Position numbers and translations under genes: made by a program. Of a DNA stretch of 64,000 nucleotides, positions 1 to 8,203 are shown one piece after another (the first letter of the stretch is position 1; each line of letters begins with the position of its first letter). Under the pieces are notes generated by a model, which worked only from the letters and a program-made list of their open reading frames with translations, did not search any database and was not told the DNA's origin. Location: contig OZ241354.1 in NCBI GenBank assembly GCA_965199945.1, positions 992,001-1,056,000 of the forward strand, in the 5' to 3' direction. Origin of the DNA: VXYL01 sp965199945. GTDB lineage: Bacteria; Pseudomonadota; Gammaproteobacteria; Pseudomonadales; Azotimanducaceae.

Positions 1-609
1 GGAGCGGCTGAAGCGCAGCCCCTTGTCCTGGATCAGCGCTTGCGTGCCGGCAGCCGCGGCCATGCCCGCGTCGCCGCCGCCGGCTGCGGCGATGGCGATG
101 GACGCCAACATGCCGGCCAGCATCCACGGCGTCATGCTGCGCTGCGCTTCGATGCCGCGGGCGTAGTGGCGCTGGCTCAAGTGCGCCAGTTCGTGCGCGA
201 TCACGCCGGAGTATTCGCTTTCGTCGCGGGCGTAGAGGAAGAGGCCGAGGTTGATGCCGACGACGCCGCCGGCGACGGCGAAGGCGTTGATGCGCGGACT
301 GTCGATGAGCACGGTGCGCAGCGCCACGTCCGTGAGACCGGACTTCTCCGCCAGGCGGTGGACGTTGTTGTGGACGTAGTACTTGAGGATCGGGTCGCCG
401 ACGGTGCGCGCCTGGGCGCGGATCTGCTTCAAGGCGGCAAGCGCCAGCTCGCGTTCCGCCGCCGGCGAGACGAGCGCCGACGAGCCGTCGCCCAAAGACG
501 GCAGCGTGGAGGCCGTGGCGAGGGAGTCCGCGCCCCAGACGGGGCCGAAGACGGCCGCGCAGAAGGTACACGCGGCAGCAGCCAGCGACCGGGGAAACGC
601 GCGGATCAC
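1..609 (-). CDS. M48 family metalloprotease, BepA/YfgC-like (3' end outside window)
   Basis: Periplasmic zinc metalloprotease of the M48 family, the group that includes BepA, which works on outer-membrane protein assembly. The visible 203 codons begin with a basic, then hydrophobic signal peptide (about residues 1-27, ending near VWGAD). A TPR-less catalytic domain follows, with the zinc motif HELAH at residues 139-143 and a small glycine/alanine-rich hydrophobic stretch after it, as in the family. I chose GTG at 609 because GGAG lies 10 bases upstream; an ATG at 650 is in another frame and stops after 14 codons. The C-terminal half, where BepA has TPR repeats, lies beyond the window edge, so BepA and other M48 relatives such as LoiP cannot be separated with certainty. 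It is divergent from the aminotransferase gene. Confidence 0.85.
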   Translation of the reverse strand, partial: MIRAFPRSLAAAACTFCAAVFGPVWGADSLATASTLPSLGDGSSALVSPAAERELALAALKQIRAQARTVGDPILKYYVHNNVHRLAEKSGLTDVALRTVLIDSPRINAFAVAGGVVGINLGLFLYARDESEYSGVIAHELAHLSQRHYARGIEAQRSMTPWMLAGMLASIAIAAAGGGDAGMAAAAGTQALIQDKGLRFSRS

Positions 610-775
610 GGCAAGGCAACTCCGGCGAGAAGGGATTGTTCGGCCATCATACCGCTTGAGACCAGTACGCAGCGCCGGCGTTCGGGTGGGGATCAAGAAG
701 AACGCTCGCCCGTCCATCGACGGGAGCGCAGGCCGGGGGTGGCGCGCCGCCCGCCCAACTGCCCACGCGCCGCGC

Positions 776-816
776 TGTGGCAGAATCGCGCTTTCTTCGC
801 CGGATGCCCGCCCTTG
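776..816 (+). promoter_or_regulatory. Possible extended -10 promoter for the aminotransferase gene
   Basis: The 204-base divergent gap between the M48 protease and the aminotransferase contains TG-G-CAGAAT (778-786), an extended -10-like element shortly before the TTG start at 814. No convincing -35 is visible. The rest of the gap shows no gene. Confidence 0.3.
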
Positions 817-1977
817 ACGCTGCCGACACCGCCGACGCTGCACAGCAAGCTGCCGGACGTCGGCACGACGATCTTCACCGTGATGACCCGGCTTGCCGCC
901 GACGAAGGCGCCGTCGATCTCTCCCAGGGCTATCCGGATTTCGACGGGCCGGCGGCGCTCCTGGAGCGCGTTGGCCACCACGCCGCGCACGGTCGCAACC
1001 AGTACCCGCCCATGGCCGGCATCGAACCGCTGCGCGAGGGCATCGCGGCCAAGGTCGCGGCGCTCTATGGCCTGTCGGCGGACCCCGCCACCGAGGTCAC
1101 CGTCACGTCCGGCGCCACCGAGGCGTTGTTCTGCGCGATCACGGCGGTGATCCGCCCGGGCGACGAAGCCATCGTCTTCGACCCCTGCTACGACTCCTAC
1201 GAACCCGCCGTGACCCTCGCCGGCGGCGTCTGCCGCCACATTCCGACCACGGCGCCGGACTTCCGCATCGACTGGGACCACGTGCGCGACGCCGTGGGGC
1301 CGAAGACGCGGCTACTGATCGTGAACACGCCGCACAATCCCACCGGCGCGGTGTGGAGCGAAGACGACATCGACGGCCTGCGCGGCGCGGTGGCTGGGCG
1401 CGACATCTTCCTCGTGGCGGACGAAGTCTACGAGCACATCCTGTTCGACGGGCGCCGGCACGTCAGCCTGATGCGCTACCCGGACCTCTTCGCGCGCAGC
1501 TTCGTCGTGTCGTCCTTCGGCAAGACCTACCACGTCACCGGCTGGAAGGTCGCCTACTGCGTCGCGCCCAAGGCGCTCAGCGCCGAGTTCCGCCGGGTGC
1601 ATCAGTTCGTCACCTTCACCACGGCGGCGCCGCTGCAATACGCGCTGGCCGACTTCCTCGCCAGCGCTCCCCGCCACCACGACCAGCTGGCCGCCTTCTA
1701 CCAAGCCAAGCGCGACCTGTTCTGCAGCCGCCTGCGGGATTCCAGACTGCGCCTGTCGCCGTCGCCGGGGACGTTCTTCCAGCTGGTGGACTACAGCGCC
1801 GTCAGCAACGAGCCGGACGTCGACCTCGCGCGGCGTTGGACGGTCGAGGAGAAGATCGCGTCCATTCCCGTTTCGGTCTTCTACAAGGATCCGCCGAAGC
1901 AGAGCTACCTCCGCTTCTGCTTCGCCAAAGAGGACGCCACACTGGAACGGGCGGCGGCGATTCTGTCGCGGCTGTGA
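814..1977 (+). CDS. Methionine aminotransferase (YbdL-like, PLP-dependent class I/II)
   Basis: Cytosolic pyridoxal-phosphate aminotransferase closely resembling E. coli YbdL, which prefers methionine and 2-oxo acids. The 387-residue length and the N-terminal SKLPDVGTTIF match the YbdL start, so TTG at 814 is taken although the open frame extends far upstream. Family landmarks: LSQGYPDFDGP (about 36-46), NPTG (175-178), DEVYEH (203-208) and the Schiff-base lysine K237 in SSFGKTYH, followed by TGWK. The gene ends in TGATG, overlapping the start of the cytochrome gene, so the two are probably co-transcribed. KATs (kynurenine aminotransferases) and methionine aminotransferases share this fold; YbdL is the closest match by eye. 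Confidence 0.88.
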   Translation: MTLPTPPTLHSKLPDVGTTIFTVMTRLAADEGAVDLSQGYPDFDGPAALLERVGHHAAHGRNQYPPMAGIEPLREGIAAKVAALYGLSADPATEVTVTSGATEALFCAITAVIRPGDEAIVFDPCYDSYEPAVTLAGGVCRHIPTTAPDFRIDWDHVRDAVGPKTRLLIVNTPHNPTGAVWSEDDIDGLRGAVAGRDIFLVADEVYEHILFDGRRHVSLMRYPDLFARSFVVSSFGKTYHVTGWKVAYCVAPKALSAEFRRVHQFVTFTTAAPLQYALADFLASAPRHHDQLAAFYQAKRDLFCSRLRDSRLRLSPSPGTFFQLVDYSAVSNEPDVDLARRWTVEEKIASIPVSVFYKDPPKQSYLRFCFAKEDATLERAAAILSRL

Positions 1978-2354
1978 TGGGGTCGGAGGACGCTCGGCGC
2001 CGGCTGCCGCACAGCCAGCGCAAGCGGAGAGGAGGGCGCTTCGCGCTCCTTGGCGCGCTGGCCCTCGCGCCCCTGCTCGCGGCGTGCGGCGGCGGAAGGG
2101 ACGAACCGGAACATCCGGGCAAGGCGCTCTACATGCGCTACTGCTACGCCTGCCACCACGCCGGCATCGCCGGCGCCCCGAAGTTCGGCGACGGCAAGGC
2201 TTGGAGGCGGCGCAGCGCCCAGGGCCGCGACGCGATGCTGGCCAATGTCGTCGTCGGCATGCCGCCGGGCATGCCGCCCCGGGGCGCCTGTCCAGCCTGC
2301 ACCGACGACGCCTTGGCGGCGGCCATCGACTATTTGGCGGGAAGCGCGGAGTAG
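1977..2354 (+). CDS. Cytochrome c5-like lipoprotein (class I c-type cytochrome)
   Basis: Small periplasmic electron carrier of 125 residues, predicted to be tethered by lipid. A basic N-terminus and hydrophobic segment (about 20-36) lead to the lipobox LAAC with Cys37. The heme motif CYACH lies at 56-60. GMPPR near 98-102 supplies the methionine axial ligand, and the Cys105/Cys108 pair followed by an AAIDYL-type last helix is typical of cytochrome c5. The ATG at 1977 overlaps the TGA of the aminotransferase gene, indicating translational coupling. Redox partners are not apparent from the context. Confidence 0.85.
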   Translation: MGSEDARRRLPHSQRKRRGGRFALLGALALAPLLAACGGGRDEPEHPGKALYMRYCYACHHAGIAGAPKFGDGKAWRRRSAQGRDAMLANVVVGMPPGMPPRGACPACTDDALAAAIDYLAGSAE

Positions 2355-2368
2355 ACGCGCGGCGCGCC

Positions 2369-4273
2369 TCACTCGTCGCCGAGCGCGGCCAGCCCGGAAG
2401 CAACGCGGGCCGCCTTCGCTTCGTCCCACCACCAGGCATCCAGATAGGGCACGTGGGCCAGGCCTTCGCGCGGCACTTCGCCGAAGCGATCCCAGAACGC
2501 GAGCCGCATGCCGGGGGCGCTTGGGCCGGGGATGAAGTAGAAGTTCCACAACAGCACGCGGTCGAGCGCGCGGGTGGCGGCATAGAGCTGCTCGGCGGTG
2601 CGGGCGCGGTTCACGGCGTCGATCAAGGCATCCACGGCGGGATTCCTGATGCCGGCCCAATTCTGCCCGTAGTCCACGTCGGCGCTGGCGCTGCCGAAGC
2701 GGTTGCGCAGTTGCAGACCCGGCATGTGGGTGGGGTCGTAGTTCTGGCCGTTGCCGTCGAAGCGGCCGGTGCGGCTGCGGTACAGCCAGTGGGAGACCTC
2801 CGGGGCGCGCGCCGTGGTGGCGATGCCGACGCGGTTCAGCTGCGCCATGTAGGGCGTGTTGGAGCGTACGCCGAAGGGGGAGACGAAGATCAGATCGATG
2901 GTGAACGGTTCGCCGGTGCGCTTGTTGCGCATCGTGCCGTCGACGACGTGCCAGCCGGCGGCGTCGAACAGTTCAAGCGCCCGCTTGACGTGCGTTCGAC
3001 TGAACCCGTAGCCGTCGTTCGCCGGCTGGCGGAAGGGCATCTCGAAGACGCGCTTCGGCAGCGCATGGCGCCAGGGCGCAAGCAGCGCCAGTTCGGCTGC
3101 CGAGGGCGGCCCTTCGTGCGCCATCGGCGAGTTCTGGAAGAAGCTCACGCCGTGGTCGTAGAAGCCGTAGAAGTAGACGCGGTTGATGTAGTCGAAATCG
3201 CGCAGCAGCCACAGCGCCTCGCGCACGCGGATGTCCTGGAAGCGTTCCTCGCGCAGGTTCCAGAAGAGCGGCCACCACAGGCCCCAGATGCGCGCCACGT
3301 CGCGCAGCTGCGCCTTGAACAGTCCTTGGCGCACAGCGGGAAAGTCGTACTGGGTCGCCCAGTTCTTGGAAATCGACTCCTCGCGCACGTCCACCACGTC
3401 TCCCTTGTGCGCTTCCAGCATCACGTTCTCGTCGCGGAAGTAGTCGAACTTCACGGTGTCGAAGTTGAAGCGGCCGGCGTTGACGGGCAGGTCGCGGCCC
3501 CAGTAGTCCGGCACCCGCTCGTAGACGAGGCTGCGCCCGAACACCGCCCGACGCAGCCGGTACGGGCCGCTGCCGAGGGCCGGCTCCACGGTCGTGCGCG
3601 CAATGTCCCGGCCCGACCAGTAGTGCTTGGGCAGAATGGCGATGCGTCCGTAGATGAACGGCGTGATGGGATTCGGTTCGGCATTGGCGCGGGAGACGAA
3701 GCACAGCTCGCGTTCGCCAAACGGCACGATGCGCTCCAGATCCGCAAGCGCCGTGCGCAGCGCTACCGAGCCGTGCTCGCGAATGGCGTCGAAGGTGAAC
3801 AGCACGTCGTCGCGGGTGATCGGCCGGCCATCGTGCCAGCGCGCTTCGGCGCGCAGGCGGAAGGCGGTCCAGCGATAGTCCTTCTCCACCGCCACGCCGT
3901 CGGCGAGCCGCGCGTAGGCGCTGGCTGGCTCGTCGATGCTGTCCTCCAGCAGCCGGTCGTAGACGAGGCTGCCCATGGCGCCGTAGCCGGCGGCGATGCG
4001 CCCGATCTCGACGATGCCGTTGTAGTTGTCGAACGTGCCCATCTGCGGCAGACGCATGGTGCCGCCTTTGGGCGCGTCCGGGTTGGTGTAGGCGAAGTGC
4101 TTGAAGTCCGCTTCGTAGCGCAGCGGCAGAACGTAGGAGATGCCGTGCCGATAGTCGGGATTCGCGCAAGGCGGCGCCGCGGCAAGCAGCGGGCATTGCG
4201 CGGCCAGACCAAGCGCCGCGAGGGCCTTGGCCCAGCGTCTTTTGGCGGGCTCTGGCCGCGCTCCCGTGCTCAC
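2369..4273 (-). CDS. Extracellular solute-binding protein family 5, YejA-like
   Basis: Periplasmic binding protein of the peptide ABC transporter class, 634 residues, resembling YejA of the microcin C/oligopeptide importer YejABEF. It has a signal peptide (about residues 14-33, ending LLAAAPP) and the family's opening block (LRYEADFKHFAYTNPDAPKG). WHDGRPIT and DDVLFTFDAI are typical of SBP_bac_5, and many tryptophans and tyrosines lie in the C-terminal half. The GTG start overlaps the stop of the upstream DsbD-type gene as GTGA, so expression is probably coupled. The permease and ATPase genes (yejBEF) are not in this window, so the transporter may be assembled from elsewhere. The substrate is unknown; peptides are most likely. 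Confidence 0.85.
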   Translation of the reverse strand: MSTGARPEPAKRRWAKALAALGLAAQCPLLAAAPPCANPDYRHGISYVLPLRYEADFKHFAYTNPDAPKGGTMRLPQMGTFDNYNGIVEIGRIAAGYGAMGSLVYDRLLEDSIDEPASAYARLADGVAVEKDYRWTAFRLRAEARWHDGRPITRDDVLFTFDAIREHGSVALRTALADLERIVPFGERELCFVSRANAEPNPITPFIYGRIAILPKHYWSGRDIARTTVEPALGSGPYRLRRAVFGRSLVYERVPDYWGRDLPVNAGRFNFDTVKFDYFRDENVMLEAHKGDVVDVREESISKNWATQYDFPAVRQGLFKAQLRDVARIWGLWWPLFWNLREERFQDIRVREALWLLRDFDYINRVYFYGFYDHGVSFFQNSPMAHEGPPSAAELALLAPWRHALPKRVFEMPFRQPANDGYGFSRTHVKRALELFDAAGWHVVDGTMRNKRTGEPFTIDLIFVSPFGVRSNTPYMAQLNRVGIATTARAPEVSHWLYRSRTGRFDGNGQNYDPTHMPGLQLRNRFGSASADVDYGQNWAGIRNPAVDALIDAVNRARTAEQLYAATRALDRVLLWNFYFIPGPSAPGMRLAFWDRFGEVPREGLAHVPYLDAWWWDEAKAARVASGLAALGDE

Positions 4274-6453
4274 CCGAGAGCGGCGAGGCGCCGGGCCGCC
4301 GCCTGCCGGTCCGCCTCGGCAATGGCGTCGACGACGATGTCCGGCAGCAGCACCTGCGGCAGAACGACGGCGCCGTCAATGGCCGCGGACCCTTGGGGGA
4401 AGTACAGATATAGCGGCACGCCGGCGCGCCCGTACATCGTCAGCCACTCCGTGATGACCGGATCCTCGGCCGTCCAGTCGCCCTCCACCACCTCGATGCC
4501 GCGCGCGTTCATGGCCTCGCCCACGGCATCCGTCGCCAGCGCCACGCGCTCGTTCACCTTGCAGCTGATGCACCAGTCGGCGGTGAAGTAGACGAAGACC
4601 GGCTGCCCGGCGCCGATGTAGTCGCGCACGAGCTGCGGGCTGAAGCGTTGCAGTGTCAATTTGCCGAGCATGTGGGCGGGTTCGGCGTTCGCCCGCAGCG
4701 GCGGCGCGCGCAAGTCCTGCAGCTGCGCCGAAGCCCCAAGACAAGCGGCGAGACCAAGCGCCGCGGCGACGCGCCACCGCCACGGCGCCTTCGCAGCCGC
4801 GCTGCGTCCGAAGGCCCACAGGGCGAACGCGAGCAGCAATGCGGCCAGCAACGCGACGGCCATGGACGATGCGCCGAGCTGCCTGCCGACCACCCAGAAC
4901 AGCCATAGCGCCGTGGCCAGCATTGGGAAGGCAAGCACCTGCCGGAACACCGCCATCCAGGGGCCCGGCTTCGGCAAGGCCGCGCCGAGGGAAGGAATCC
5001 ACGTGAGCGCCAAGTAGGGCAGCGCAAGCCCCACGCCTAGCGCCAGAAAGACGGCCATCGCCACCGCCGCCGGCTGCACCAGCGCGTAGCCCAGCGCGCC
5101 GGCCATGAACGGCGCCGTGCAGGGGGTGGCCACGACCACCGCAAGCAGGCCGGTGAGAAACGCGGCGCGTTTCTCGCCAGCGCCCTGTCCCGCGCCGCCC
5201 AGGCCCATCAGCCGCGTGCCGATCTCGAACACGCCAGCCAGGTTCAGTCCGATGGCGACCATGCCGAGCCCGAGGCCCAGATTCACCCAAGGCGACTGAA
5301 GCTGAAAGCCCCAGCCGGCCGCGCTGCCCGCGGCCCGCAGTGCCAGCAGCGCCACGGCGATTGCCGCAAAAGCCACGAGCACGCCGGCGGTGTAGAGAAG
5401 CCCGCTCGCGCGCACCGCCCGCCGTTCCGCCCCGGCAAGCTGCACCAGGCCAAGCGCCTTCATGCTGAGGATCGGAAAGACGCACGGCATCAGGTTGAGC
5501 ACGATGCCGCCAAGCAACCCGAAGACGATGGCCTGCAGCATGTCCGCAACGGCGAAAGTCGTGGCGACGGGGACGGCCGGCGTCGTTGCCCCCGTTAGAG
5601 GCGGCAACGGCGCACTGGCTCTGGCGAGCGACAGCCCCACGCCGGAAGCGCTGCCGATGTCGGCGTCCGCTTCGCGGCCCCGCAAGACGGCAGAGACACC
5701 CGATGTCTGCTCCGCCCCGCCGCCGGCCGGCATGACGAAGCGCAACGTGTCGCCGGCGCGCTCGGCGCGCTGCTCGTCGTAGCGCACGAAGCGCTTGGCG
5801 GCGACGAAGAGATAGGGGTCGCGGACTTGGACGCCGGCCGGCAGCGACACGTCCACCACGACTTCGCCGTCCGCGACCTCGAAGCGCGCTGGCCAGCCCA
5901 CGGCGCGCGGCAGCTTGTCGCGAGCCGCGGCGAACAGATCGGCATTGGCGACTTCCGGTGCACCCTCCCCGACGGAGAGCGTCAGCGCCAGCTCGGCCTG
6001 CTCCGGCACGCACAGCTCGTCGTCGCAGACCACCCAGCTTGCCGTGCCGCCGAGCGTGTGATTGCTGCCGGGCGGCAGGCCGGCCGGCGCCCGGAGCGTC
6101 GCGAGCAGCAGGAAGTCGCCGTCGAATCCGTAGGTGTTGAACGCGCCGAATGGAATCAGCGTGGGGGTCGGGAAGGCGAGCGGCCCGGCCTCGAAGCCAG
6201 GCGGGAGCCGCCAGCGCATCGACGGTTCCTTGCCGGCGTCGCCCGGGTTGATCCAGTAGCCGTGCCAGCCGGCGTCCGGGCGCACGTGCAGCGCCAGTTC
6301 GACAGCGCCGCCAGCGGCCGGCAGATGCGCTTGTTCGGCGACCAGCCGGACCTCGGAGTGCAGAGCGCGAACCGGCTCGGCCATGCTCGGCTGCGGCACT
6401 GCCAGGAGCGCCAGGGCGAACAGCCCGGCCAATCGATGCGCGATCATCGTCAT
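4270..6453 (-). CDS. Thiol:disulfide interchange protein, ScsB/DsbD family
   Basis: Inner-membrane reductase that carries electrons from cytosolic thioredoxin to periplasmic thiols. The 727-residue protein has three parts. A signal peptide (ending PSMAEP) leads into an N-terminal periplasmic domain with the cysteine pair in VCDDELC. A multi-spanning membrane core follows, with its two redox cysteines in LMPCVFPI and ATPCTAPF. A C-terminal thioredoxin-like domain has CISC at 628-631 within FTADWCISCK. The long N-terminal domain fits ScsB better than classical DsbD. I chose ATG 6453 because the signal peptide begins there; ATG 6447 is possible. The open frame upstream to 6588 overlaps the thyX start and is unlikely to be translated. 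It is coupled by GTGA overlap to the YejA-like gene. Confidence 0.85.
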   Translation of the reverse strand: MTMIAHRLAGLFALALLAVPQPSMAEPVRALHSEVRLVAEQAHLPAAGGAVELALHVRPDAGWHGYWINPGDAGKEPSMRWRLPPGFEAGPLAFPTPTLIPFGAFNTYGFDGDFLLLATLRAPAGLPPGSNHTLGGTASWVVCDDELCVPEQAELALTLSVGEGAPEVANADLFAAARDKLPRAVGWPARFEVADGEVVVDVSLPAGVQVRDPYLFVAAKRFVRYDEQRAERAGDTLRFVMPAGGGAEQTSGVSAVLRGREADADIGSASGVGLSLARASAPLPPLTGATTPAVPVATTFAVADMLQAIVFGLLGGIVLNLMPCVFPILSMKALGLVQLAGAERRAVRASGLLYTAGVLVAFAAIAVALLALRAAGSAAGWGFQLQSPWVNLGLGLGMVAIGLNLAGVFEIGTRLMGLGGAGQGAGEKRAAFLTGLLAVVVATPCTAPFMAGALGYALVQPAAVAMAVFLALGVGLALPYLALTWIPSLGAALPKPGPWMAVFRQVLAFPMLATALWLFWVVGRQLGASSMAVALLAALLLAFALWAFGRSAAAKAPWRWRVAAALGLAACLGASAQLQDLRAPPLRANAEPAHMLGKLTLQRFSPQLVRDYIGAGQPVFVYFTADWCISCKVNERVALATDAVGEAMNARGIEVVEGDWTAEDPVITEWLTMYGRAGVPLYLYFPQGSAAIDGAVVLPQVLLPDIVVDAIAEADRQAAARRLAALG

Positions 6454-6518
6454 GCAGTACCTCTGGTTCGCAAGCCGCACGGCATTCGCCACCGGCAGCG
6501 TGTTTCGCCGCCTAGGCT

Positions 6519-6551
6519 TTGACCGATTGTAGAACCGCTTGTTTACAATCG
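6519..6551. promoter_or_regulatory. Divergent promoter region between the dsbD-type gene and thyX, with inverted repeat
   Basis: GATTGTA (6525-6531) and TACAATC (6544-6550) form a perfect 7-base inverted repeat with a 12-base spacer. Each arm reads TACAAT on one strand, so each could be a -10 box for one of the divergent genes. TTGACC at 6519-6524 is a possible -35 for thyX, although the spacer would be 19. The symmetry could equally be an operator. Confidence 0.4.
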
Positions 6552-6577
6552 CCCGCCAGCCGACTCGCAGGCCCATC

Positions 6578-7582
6578 ATGCACACCAAACGCCCGACCGT
6601 CGCCGCGGCGGAGGAAATCCTCGGCGGCTATTTCCCGGTGCTCGACCACGGCTTCGTGGCGCTGGTGGACTACATGGGCACGGATCAGGACATCGAGCGC
6701 GCGGCGCGGGTGAGCTACGGCGCCGGCACGCGCCGCATGAGCCACACGCGAGGGCTGGTGCGCTATCTGCAGCGCCACGCGCACACGACGCCGAGCGAAA
6801 TGGTGGAACTGAAGTTCCATTGCGCGATGCCGATTTTCGTGGCGCGGCAGTGGATCCGCCACCGCACCGCCTCGGTGAACGAGCTGAGCGCCCGCTACAG
6901 CCTGCTGCCGCTCCTGTTCTACACGCCGCCGGCGGCCAATTTCGCCCATCAGAGCAGCGTCAACAACCAGGGCCGCCAAGACCGGCCGGCGGCGGCCGAT
7001 CTCTACGCCACCGCCGTGACGCGCTGGGAGCGGCTGCGCGCGGACTCCGCCGACGCCTACGGCTGGCTGCTCGGCGAGGACGTGGCGCGGGAGCTGGCGC
7101 GCATCGACCTGCCGCTCTCCACCTACACGCAGTGGTACTGGAAGATCGACCTCCACAACCTGCTGCACTTCCTGCGGCTGCGCGTCGATGCCCATGCGCA
7201 GTGGGAGATCCGCGAGTACGGGCGCGTGATGGCGGGGATGCTGCAGCGCGTCGCGCCGCTGGCCTTCGAGGCATGGCTCGACTACGACGTGCTCGGCGCC
7301 CGGCTCAGCGCCGGCGAGCGCCGAGCCATCGCCGCACTGCTCCACGCCGACGGCGACACTCTCGCGGTGCGCGACGGGGCGTCTTCCTTGAGCGCCGCGC
7401 AACTGCGCGATTTCGGCCTGGCGCCGCGCGAAGCGCGCGAGCTGCTCGCCAAGGTGGCGGCCCCGCAGCGCCCGGATTTCAGCCTGGACTTGGCGGCCAT
7501 GCGCAGCGCCGAGGAGATGGAATCGAAGATGCGCGCCGCGGTGCCGTCGGCGGAAGTGCCGCATCGGCCGGCTGTTCCTTGA
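6578..7582 (+). CDS. thyX: Flavin-dependent thymidylate synthase
   Basis: Makes dTMP from dUMP using FAD, NADPH and methylenetetrahydrofolate, in the cytoplasm. The ThyX signature RHRTASVNELSARYS is at residues 94-108. The first Arg/His cluster and the serine are the residues that bind and activate dUMP. The ATG at 6578 gives 334 residues, longer than many ThyX proteins. The extra length is a C-terminal region (about 250-334) rich in Ala, Arg and Glu that I do not recognise. The next gene starts with GTG directly after the TGA, so thyX and the two PH-domain genes form a probable operon. The possible upstream ATG at 6539 would overlap the promoter. Confidence 0.92.
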   Translation: MHTKRPTVAAAEEILGGYFPVLDHGFVALVDYMGTDQDIERAARVSYGAGTRRMSHTRGLVRYLQRHAHTTPSEMVELKFHCAMPIFVARQWIRHRTASVNELSARYSLLPLLFYTPPAANFAHQSSVNNQGRQDRPAAADLYATAVTRWERLRADSADAYGWLLGEDVARELARIDLPLSTYTQWYWKIDLHNLLHFLRLRVDAHAQWEIREYGRVMAGMLQRVAPLAFEAWLDYDVLGARLSAGERRAIAALLHADGDTLAVRDGASSLSAAQLRDFGLAPREARELLAKVAAPQRPDFSLDLAAMRSAEEMESKMRAAVPSAEVPHRPAVP

Positions 7583-8203
7583 GTGCCGGAGCCGCGCCGG
7601 ATGTTCTCGAATCCCGAAGTGCCGCTGGCGTCCCTGCCGCGCGCAGCCGATCTCGAGTGGCACGCCCTGCATCCGCGCTTCATCGCGCGCATTCTGTCCC
7701 AGCGCATCCTCGTCCTGAGCGTCGCCGCCTTGACGCTTGGCGTGGCCACCATCGTCGTGTTCGCCAAGCAGGTCTGGGAAGGCCACGCCACGCCCATGGC
7801 GAGCGTCGTCTGGGGATTGGGCGTCTGTTTCGCCGCGTGGCGCCTGATCTGGCCGGTGTTCGAGGTGCCTCGGCGCGGCTATGCGCTGCGCGAGAAGGAC
7901 ATCGCGTTCAAGAGCGGCCTGCTTTGGCGCTCGGTGACCGTCGTGCCCTTCAACCGCGTGCAGCACGCCGCCACCGGCAGCGGCATGTTGGACCGCAACT
8001 TCGGCCTCGCCACCCTCACCGTGTTCACCGCCGGCGGCAGCGGCGGCGACCTGCACATCGCCGGCTTGGGCGCCGATCGCGCCGAGCGCTTGCGCGCCTA
8101 TGTCGTGGCCAAGGTCGGTGGCACTGCGGACCCGCCCGAATCCCCCGACCATGCGCTGCCGCCGGTCGCCGACGAAGGAGCGGACGCGCTTGGCGGCAAT
8201 TGA
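7583..8203 (+). CDS. PH domain-containing membrane protein (YdbS-like, bPH2)
   Basis: A 206-residue protein with two predicted membrane helices (about 40-60 and 70-90). The bPH2 domain follows, in the usual form: YALREKDIAFKSGLLWRSVTVVPFNRVQHA, then LDRNFGLATLTVFTAG. In Firmicutes and Proteobacteria this family (YdbS) is encoded next to a larger YdbT partner, as here. The cellular role is poorly defined; membrane association and antimicrobial tolerance have been reported in Bacillus. The start is GTG 7583, abutting the thyX stop; ATG 7601 is an alternative. It overlaps the YdbT-like start by 14 bases. Confidence 0.82.
   Translation: MPEPRRMFSNPEVPLASLPRAADLEWHALHPRFIARILSQRILVLSVAALTLGVATIVVFAKQVWEGHATPMASVVWGLGVCFAAWRLIWPVFEVPRRGYALREKDIAFKSGLLWRSVTVVPFNRVQHAATGSGMLDRNFGLATLTVFTAGGSGGDLHIAGLGADRAERLRAYVVAKVGGTADPPESPDHALPPVADEGADALGGN

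Noticed and set aside
4270..6588. Upstream start for the DsbD-type gene at 6588
   Set aside because: This would overlap the thyX start and its promoter, and precedes the signal peptide; ATG 6453 fits the family.
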